Assembly (NCBI GenBank): GCA_017634255.1
Contig: JAGBNT010000083.1
Coordinates: 1-11,030, forward strand
Length of the DNA stretch: 11,030 nucleotides
Direction: 5' to 3'
Source of the DNA: Lachnospiraceae bacterium
GTDB taxonomy: Bacteria; Bacillota_A; Clostridia; Lachnospirales; Lachnospiraceae
Both the position numbers and the translations under genes were made by a program. Position 1 is the stretch's first letter. Each line of letters starts with the position of its first letter. Positions 6,550 to 11,030 of this stretch are shown piece by piece. Below the pieces are notes generated by a model. The model searched no databases. It was given only the letters and a program-made list of their open reading frames with translations, and was not told the origin of the DNA.

Positions 6550-8043
6550 ATGAACAGAATGGAAAACACACCACAGGTAAAGATCGGGATCGTTTCGGTA
6601 AGCCGCGACTGCTTCCCGGAGACGCTTGCAGTAAACAGGCGCAAGGCTCTTGTTGAAGCCTACAAGGGAAAGTACGATGCCGCCGATATTTATGAGTGCC
6701 CGATCTGCATCGTTGAGAGCGAGATCCATATGGTACAGGCTCTTGAAGACATCAAGAAGGCAGGGTGCAACGCTCTTTGCGTATACCTTGGAAACTTCGG
6801 ACCCGAGATATCCGAGACACTTCTTGCAAAGCACTTTGACGGACCCAAGATGTTTGCAGCTGCTGCCGAGGAGAGCCAGAATGACCTCATGCAGGGCAGA
6901 GGAGACGCTTACTGCGGTATGTTAAACGCCAGCTACAATTTAAAGCTTCGTAACGTTGGAGCTTATATTCCCGAATATCCGGTGGGAGATGCCGGCGATG
7001 TGGCTGATATGATCCATGACTTTGTACCCATTGCCAGGGCTATAATCGGTCTTTCAGAGCTTAAGATAATATCCTTCGGTCCCAGACCGCTTAATTTCCT
7101 TGCCTGCAACGCACCTATAAAGCAGCTTTACAATCTCGGCGTTGAAATAGAGGAAAACTCTGAGCTGGATCTTTTCGAAGCCTTCAATAACCATGCCGAC
7201 GACAAGAGGATACCCGATGTTGTCAAGGATATGGAGCAGGAGCTTGGGGCAGGAAACAAGAAGCCCGAGATACTTGCAAAGCTTGCTCAGTATGAGCTTA
7301 CTCTTCTGGATTGGATCGAGGAGCACAAGGGATACCGCAAATATGTTGCCATCGCAGGAAAGTGCTGGCCCGCATTCCAGACACAGTTCGGCTTTGTTCC
7401 CTGCTACGTAAACAGCCGTCTCACCGGACGCGGAATACCGGTTTCCTGTGAGGTGGATATCTACGGATGTCTGTCAGAGTTCATCGGAACCTGCGTTTCT
7501 GACGATATCGTAACCCTGCTCGATATCAATAACTCTGTTCCCAAGGATATGTATGCAGAGTCCATCGAGGGCAAGTTCGATTACAAGCACAGCGATACTT
7601 TCATGGGCTTCCACTGCGGAAATACCTGCAGCAAGAAGCTGGCATCGCATGAGATGAAGTACCAGATGATAATGGCACGTTCACTTCCGGTTGAGGTTAC
7701 AAACGGAACTCTTGAGGGAGACATAGCTCCCGGCGAGATCACCTTCTACAGACTGCAGAGCACGGCTGACAATAAGCTTCGCGCTTATCTTGCAGAGGGA
7801 GAGGTTCTGCCTGTTGCAACAAAGTCCTTCGGAGGCATCGGAGTATTCGCTATAAAGGAAATGGGACGCTTCTACAGGCATGTGCTTATTGAGAAGAACT
7901 ATCCTCACCACGGTGCCGTTACCTTCGGTCACTATGGAAAGGCTCTCTTTGAGGTATTTAAGTACATTGGCGTGCCGGTTGAGGATCTTAACTACAACCA
8001 GCCTGCAAGCCTGCCTTATCCTACGGAGAATCCTTTTAAGTAA
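6550..8043 (+). CDS. L-fucose/L-arabinose isomerase family protein
   Basis: A 497-aa protein of the COG2407-type sugar isomerase fold, which interconverts aldoses and ketoses using a Mn2+ ion. The ATG at 6550 is chosen because AGGAGG at 6535-6540 lies 9 bases upstream and MENTPQVKIGIVSVSRDCF is a normal family N-terminus; the upstream in-frame ATG at 6478 has no ribosome binding site. Candidate catalytic or metal residues by family analogy are E301 in SCEVDIYG, D325 in LLDINNS, H355 in GFHCGNT, and H453/H454 with H461 in YPHHGAVTFGHYG. Codon choice is noticeably more uniform than in its neighbours (AAG, GAG, CTT, GGA, ATC favoured), suggesting high expression. It follows the alcohol dehydrogenase by 105 bases and ends in TAATG, overlapping the next start. 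The true sugar could be fucose, arabinose or a relative. Confidence 0.88.
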   Translation: MNRMENTPQVKIGIVSVSRDCFPETLAVNRRKALVEAYKGKYDAADIYECPICIVESEIHMVQALEDIKKAGCNALCVYLGNFGPEISETLLAKHFDGPKMFAAAAEESQNDLMQGRGDAYCGMLNASYNLKLRNVGAYIPEYPVGDAGDVADMIHDFVPIARAIIGLSELKIISFGPRPLNFLACNAPIKQLYNLGVEIEENSELDLFEAFNNHADDKRIPDVVKDMEQELGAGNKKPEILAKLAQYELTLLDWIEEHKGYRKYVAIAGKCWPAFQTQFGFVPCYVNSRLTGRGIPVSCEVDIYGCLSEFIGTCVSDDIVTLLDINNSVPKDMYAESIEGKFDYKHSDTFMGFHCGNTCSKKLASHEMKYQMIMARSLPVEVTNGTLEGDIAPGEITFYRLQSTADNKLRAYLAEGEVLPVATKSFGGIGVFAIKEMGRFYRHVLIEKNYPHHGAVTFGHYGKALFEVFKYIGVPVEDLNYNQPASLPYPTENPFK

Positions 8044-10070
8044 TGAAAATCGGGGGAAACGGCAGGGTTTTCGGAATTAAGGTTTTGATACTGCTTTTCA
8101 TATGCATATTTTTTGAAGCAGTATGCTTTAATTTAAGCGCCATCGCAACCGGGAATCTGCAGCCGTTTCCCATAGAGGTTCCTGAAAATAAAACAGACAG
8201 CGAGTTTAAGATGGTGGAGATAAACAGTCTTGACGTTAAGACTTCCACCCTTAGACTCGCTTTTTCAGGTTCTCCGGTAATAAATAATGTCACCATAGAG
8301 ATAAGGGATGATGCCCACAGGGAAAAATATACCATAGCAAATACGCTGCAGGTGCTCCCTTCGGACAAAAAATATTCGGAGGCTGTGGTCCGGTTAAAAA
8401 GCAACGGACGGCTGCACGATATAAGGATATGGTGGGACAATAAGGAGGCTGAGTTAAACGAGCTTACGGCGGACGAGCCTATAGCCTTTGAATTATCGGT
8501 CCTTAGAATGTCGCTTATCTTCATCCTTGCACTATTTCCGCTGTGCGTATGGGAGTTTAAGCTCTGGCAGACGGAGTGGGATCATAAAAATAAAAAGCAT
8601 GCAGCGGGATATGCCCTGCTCATATTTATAAGCGTTCTTACAGCTTTTGGGGTCAACAGGCTTATGACGCCCTCTGATCCTGCCCTTTCAACCTCCATCT
8701 CCCGGCCTGTGGAATATCCCTTTAGCTCTGAGCCGAGGGAATATGAGGAGCTTTCACACGCCTTAATGGTCGATGCCTTTTTAAACGGGAGCCTCAGTAT
8801 GAGGGTGGAGCCGGATAAAAGGCTCTTTGAGCTGGACAACCCCTATGATATTACGCAAAGGGCTTCTGTCGAGGCGGACTATATGTATGACTACGCCTTA
8901 TACAACGGGAAATATTACTGTTACTTCGGACCTGCCCCCGTTTTTGTATTTTTCCTCCCGTATTACCTGCTTAACGGCAGATACATTCCCTCATATTTTG
9001 TGGCGGCCTTTTTCTTTTCGGTTCTTACGATAGCGGCGGCGTATCTTTGTTTTTGGGAGATCGCCAGGCGCTATGCAAAAAATGTGAGCCTGCTGATATT
9101 TTATTTGACTGCTGCGGCAGCCGTATTCGGAAGCAATGTGCTTATGGTTCAGTCCTGCGCGGACAGATATTACATAAGCAGCGCCTCCATGCAGCTTTTT
9201 TTCTACCTTACGGTCTGGTCCGGTTTCAGGGCTGTCAATTCTCAAAGGAACATAAGGAGGGGGCTTTATTTTGTGCTTTGCGGGATATTTACCTTCCTGC
9301 TGGTATGGTCCCGTACCATAGGCGCGTTAGCGGCAGCGGGCTTTCTTGCGCCCCTCTTTATCTTCGTGCTGATAGACGGGACAAGGTCTGTTAAAGACAG
9401 GCTTAAGGACGCGCTGTCCTATCTGGTACCTCTGGGGCTCGGAGAGTGTACGGTGATGACGTACAATTATATGCGTTTTGCCTCGCCCTTCGATTTTGGT
9501 CAGTATGTTCAGCTTACGGTGGGAGATATCCATTATAATACTTTGGATTTCGAGAAGTTCTTCAGGGCAATATGGTACTATTTCTTTGACGGGCTGCAGC
9601 TTAGCGCAGACTTCCCCTGGCTTCGCACCACGGCAGATTTTGTAAATCATACGGGAAACCGCTTCTATGCGGAGGAAAATGCCGGAGCCTTTGTTATGGC
9701 GGTCTGCTGGGGAGTATTCCTGCTGCCGATAAAGGACCTTAAAGATAAGGATAAACGGGAGCGCAGCATAGTGTATCTGTCAGTACTGGTCTTAACCGTG
9801 CTGACTGCCTTTATGGATTTTTGCGTGGGTGGAGTGCTGTTCAGATATATCTGCGATATCCTTGCGCCGCTCAGTCTGACAGGAGCCCTATTGATACTTG
9901 AGCGGGTGGGAAGGTGTACCGAAAAGGAGGCCGGTCTGGCATATAAAGCCGTTATGGTCGTGTGCCTGCTTACATTTCTTGCGGCTTTTACCTTTATATT
10001 CAGCAACGAAAGAAACTCCATCAAAATGTTTGCGCCTGACCGGTATCTCTATTTCGTAAGAAAGCTTTAA
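8043..10070 (+). CDS. Large GT-C-like membrane glycosyltransferase (GT39-type), putative
   Basis: The 675-aa product begins at an ATG overlapping the isomerase stop by one base (TAATG); no good ribosome binding site precedes it, so coupling is likely. An N-terminal helix (about 13-33) is followed by a polar domain of about 110 residues, rich in beta-type sequence and predicted outside the membrane. A second helix (about 148-171) and many more follow. The central part has AFLNGSLSMRVEP (245-257), LDNPYDITQRA (264-274) and LYNGKYYCYFGPAPVFVFFL (286-305), a signature I recall from Clostridial GT-C/GT39-like membrane proteins that move sugars from polyprenyl phosphates onto surface polymers. D244 (LMVDAFLNG) is a candidate catalytic acid. 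Also seen is LVWSRTIGALAAAGF around 420. Donor and acceptor are unknown. Its stop codon lies inside the target duplication of the adjacent MITE-like element. Confidence 0.75.
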   Translation: MKIGGNGRVFGIKVLILLFICIFFEAVCFNLSAIATGNLQPFPIEVPENKTDSEFKMVEINSLDVKTSTLRLAFSGSPVINNVTIEIRDDAHREKYTIANTLQVLPSDKKYSEAVVRLKSNGRLHDIRIWWDNKEAELNELTADEPIAFELSVLRMSLIFILALFPLCVWEFKLWQTEWDHKNKKHAAGYALLIFISVLTAFGVNRLMTPSDPALSTSISRPVEYPFSSEPREYEELSHALMVDAFLNGSLSMRVEPDKRLFELDNPYDITQRASVEADYMYDYALYNGKYYCYFGPAPVFVFFLPYYLLNGRYIPSYFVAAFFFSVLTIAAAYLCFWEIARRYAKNVSLLIFYLTAAAAVFGSNVLMVQSCADRYYISSASMQLFFYLTVWSGFRAVNSQRNIRRGLYFVLCGIFTFLLVWSRTIGALAAAGFLAPLFIFVLIDGTRSVKDRLKDALSYLVPLGLGECTVMTYNYMRFASPFDFGQYVQLTVGDIHYNTLDFEKFFRAIWYYFFDGLQLSADFPWLRTTADFVNHTGNRFYAEENAGAFVMAVCWGVFLLPIKDLKDKDKRERSIVYLSVLVLTVLTAFMDFCVGGVLFRYICDILAPLSLTGALLILERVGRCTEKEAGLAYKAVMVVCLLTFLAAFTFIFSNERNSIKMFAPDRYLYFVRKL

Positions 10071-10071
10071 G
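10063..10071. repeat. Left target-site duplication AGCTTTAAG
   Basis: This copy of AGCTTTAAG includes the last codon (CTT) and the TAA stop of the glycosyltransferase gene. The matching copy is at 10216-10224. The ninth base, G at 10071, is shared with the element end, so the duplication is 8 or 9 bp. Confidence 0.8.
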
Positions 10072-10215
10072 TTACTGTTCACAGGCGAACTGCGCATTTA
10101 CTGCGCAGTTACGCCCCAATGTGTTGTGGTTTAAATGGGTTTTGCCCCATCGCCGAAGGCGATTTATTTGGCAAAACCCGTTACGTTCGTAGCCTGAAAG
10201 GCTGTGAACAGTAAC
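10071..10215. mobile_element. MITE-like element with 14-bp terminal inverted repeats and target-site duplication
   Basis: The ends are perfect inverted repeats: GTTACTGTTCACAG (10071-10084) and CTGTGAACAGTAAC (10202-10215). The flanks carry the direct repeat AGCTTTAAG at 10063-10071 and 10216-10224, i.e. an 8-bp target duplication plus one shared G (9 bp if the element starts at 10072). The 145-bp interior has no gene and three hairpins. Arm 1 is AACTGCGCA 10088-10096 with TGCGCAGTT 10102-10110, extended by GCG/CGC around a bulged A. Arm 2 is GGGTTTTGCC 10137-10146 with GGCAAAACCC 10170-10179, enclosing ATCGCC-GAA-GGCGAT. Arm 3 is AGCCT-GAA-AGGCT at 10191-10203. It must have moved with a transposase encoded elsewhere. 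The folded RNA could also end transcription or protect the mRNA 3' end. Confidence 0.85.
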
Positions 10216-10224
10216 AGCTTTAAG
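10216..10224. repeat. Right target-site duplication AGCTTTAAG
   Basis: Exact direct repeat of 10063-10071, immediately after the right terminal inverted repeat. Removing the element plus one copy gives an unbroken sequence in which the upstream gene has the same stop codon, so the insertion did not change that protein. Confidence 0.8.
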
Positions 10225-10241
10225 ACTTTTGCAGCGGCTTC

Positions 10242-10568
10242 TTATCCCCTGCAGGAAATAAGTATCTCCCTTGTGGGAAAATCGGAGGAGACAGCCTCAA
10301 GGTCGCCTATGAAGACGGTGAGCTGTTCCTGTGTCATATCTGTGTGGATGAGCAGGTAATCATACAGAGTGCCTTCATCTTTAGCTTTTTTCATCTCATC
10401 GACTATCCAGTCCTTAAGTCCGTTCAGGTCCTCGTCAAAGGGATTTATGACAAAGATGTCCTCGACGGGCTGTATCTCTTCTGTATAAAGAACCGTAAAG
10501 CTTTTCGTGCTGTTTCCGATATATCCGATAGTATAACTGGTATTCCTGTCACCGATAAGTATCTGCAT
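10242..10568 (-). CDS. Unrecognised 108-aa protein
   Basis: I do not recognise this protein. The chosen start (ATG at 10568-10566) gives MQILIGDRNTSYTIGYIGNS. It is preceded on the minus strand by a near-perfect GGAGGTGA (10577-10584), 8 bases upstream; the longer frame up to 10652 would start upstream of this site and lacks one. The product is small, acidic and soluble, with no membrane helix or signal peptide. It alternates predicted beta segments (SFTVLYTEE, EDIFVINPF, YDYLLIHTDM, REILISCRG) with a helix (DLNGLKDWIVDEMKKAKDEG), suggesting a compact alpha/beta fold. It is convergent with the glycosyltransferase gene and divergent from the phosphofructokinase gene, and lies between two related repeat elements. 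Promoter and ribosome binding site quality make it a real gene despite the unknown function. Confidence 0.75.
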   Translation of the reverse strand: MQILIGDRNTSYTIGYIGNSTKSFTVLYTEEIQPVEDIFVINPFDEDLNGLKDWIVDEMKKAKDEGTLYDYLLIHTDMTQEQLTVFIGDLEAVSSDFPTREILISCRG

Positions 10569-10654
10569 AAAGCAAATCACCTCCAAAAGAATTTTTACGG
10601 AACCCTCGGCGTACAAGAAAATGACCGAGTCGGCAGAACGTTTAATCTCCATTT

Positions 10655-10683
10655 ATTTTACATAGGATGCGCGGTTTTATCAA
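10655..10683 (-). promoter_or_regulatory. Sigma-A-type promoter of the 108-aa protein gene
   Basis: Read on the minus strand, TTGATA (10683-10678) and TAAAAT (10660-10655) are separated by exactly 17 bases, each one mismatch from the consensus. The start of transcription would be near 10648, giving an 80-nt leader. That leader holds a possible CTCGG/CCGAG pairing with a 15-nt loop, which is too weak to call a regulatory structure. Confidence 0.65.
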
Positions 10684-10724
10684 CACAAAATGTAGTTCCT
10701 GAAACGCAATTTATTGAGAATTGT

Positions 10725-10820
10725 GTTGCTGTTTACAGGCGAACTTCTCATGTACTGCGCAGTTACGCCGCAAAGCATTGTGCGGCAATTAAGCGGTATG
10801 GTCTAACACTTAATAGTAAC
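10725..10820. repeat. Diverged, shorter relative of the MITE-like element
   Basis: The first 45 bases (10725-10769) match 10071-10115 at about 40 positions, including an identical TACTGCGCAGTTACGCC. The right end, CACTTAATAGTAAC at 10807-10820, keeps the terminal GTAAC and imperfectly mirrors the left end GTTGCTGTTTACAG. The long GGGTTTTGCC arm is absent; a different stem, GCCGCA/TGCGGC (10767-10786), sits in its place. No flanking direct repeat is visible, which fits an older, decayed copy. It lies between the two divergent promoters. Confidence 0.7.
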
Positions 10821-10868
10821 GATTTATAGGACATTTACTATAAAATACTTTCGCAACCCTTACAGTTA

Positions 10869-10877
10869 TGCTACAAT
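10869..10877 (+). promoter_or_regulatory. Probable extended -10 promoter of the phosphofructokinase gene
   Basis: TGCTACAAT (TG at 10869-10870, TACAAT at 10872-10877) is an extended -10 box about 58 bases before the ATG. The matching -35 region (TTTCGC at 10849-10854) is poor, as is common with extended -10 promoters. A second -10-like TATACT at 10911-10916 is too close to the ribosome binding site to be preferred. Confidence 0.5.
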
Positions 10878-10934
10878 GCAATAGTTGTTAAAAAATGATC
10901 CAAACGTCATTATACTAATTTTAAGGAGGCTAAT

Positions 10935-11030
10935 ATGCAAAAGAAGAAGCGCAACGTTATTGTCGGACAGTCGGGTGGTCCCACGGCAGCCATCAACTCA
11001 TCCCTTGCGGGAGTTTACCGTACTGCCATA
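10935..11030 (+). CDS. 6-phosphofructokinase, N-terminal part (3' end outside window)
   Basis: Only the first 32 codons are present: MQKKKRNVIVGQSGGPTAA followed by INSSLAGVYRTAI. The motif GQSGGPTAxINSSLAGV is the phosphate-loop start of the phosphofructokinase clade that resembles pyrophosphate-dependent enzymes, unlike the SGGDAPGMNAAIR loop of classical ATP-dependent PfkA. The enzyme phosphorylates fructose 6-phosphate to fructose 1,6-bisphosphate in glycolysis. Whether it uses ATP or pyrophosphate depends on residues beyond the window. AAGGAGG at 10923-10929, 5 bases before the ATG, is a strong ribosome binding site that fixes the start. Confidence 0.9.
   Translation, partial: MQKKKRNVIVGQSGGPTAAINSSLAGVYRTAI

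Noticed and set aside
10071..10215. The repeat structure as a simple Rho-independent terminator or structured ncRNA gene
   Set aside because: No U-tract follows the stems, and the flanking direct repeat plus a second related copy are better explained by transposition; a secondary role in termination remains possible.
10344..10829. 161-aa plus-strand open frame across the minus-strand gene and the second repeat
   Set aside because: No ribosome binding site, runs antisense to a gene with good signals and through a hairpin repeat; the sequence looks non-coding.

Overview
The window looks like chromosomal DNA of an anaerobic Firmicute of the Lachnospiraceae type. I infer this from moderate GC, strong AGGAGG-type ribosome binding sites, ATGA gene overlaps, and protein types typical of gut and rumen Clostridia: a TFIIB-zinc-ribbon-type membrane protein, a CD1871A-like CXXC micropeptide beside a polyferredoxin, an iron-dependent alcohol dehydrogenase, and a GQSGGPT-type phosphofructokinase. 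The genus cannot be fixed from sequence reading alone.

Left block (1-5182, all + strand): a tightly packed probable operon. It holds the C-terminal part of a zinc-ribbon/two-TM protein, a 47-aa CXXC membrane peptide, a membrane polyferredoxin, a seven-helix membrane protein with a very acidic tail, a Sel1/TPR-like soluble protein and a MATE efflux transporter. Two junctions are ATGA overlaps and one is TGATG, so the micropeptide, polyferredoxin, acidic-tail protein and Sel1-like protein are probably translationally coupled. The peptide and polyferredoxin suggest an inner-membrane electron-transfer unit; the roles of their two downstream partners are unknown.

Middle block (5183-10070, + strand): a new transcription unit starts at a promoter whose -35/spacer is covered by a perfect 18-bp inverted repeat, TTGTATAC-AA-GTATACAA, which looks like an operator. 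A GC-rich structured leader follows. The unit then encodes an iron-containing alcohol dehydrogenase, an L-fucose/L-arabinose isomerase family protein with codon use suggesting high expression, and, overlapping it by one base, a large GT-C-like membrane glycosyltransferase. A fucose-type isomerase beside an FucO-like dehydrogenase suggests deoxysugar catabolism, but no kinase, aldolase or regulator is in the window.

Right block (10071-11030): a 145-bp non-coding element with perfect 14-bp terminal inverted repeats sits exactly at the stop codon of the glycosyltransferase gene. It is flanked by a direct repeat AGCTTTAAG, so it has all the marks of a MITE with a target-site duplication. A shorter, diverged relative lies at 10725-10820. 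Between them a minus-strand gene for an unrecognised 108-aa protein has a clear promoter and ribosome binding site. The 366-base stretch without coding sequence (10569-10934) holds that promoter, the second repeat copy and the promoter of the last gene, a 6-phosphofructokinase that runs off the window end.

No tRNA, rRNA, CRISPR array or full insertion sequence is visible.
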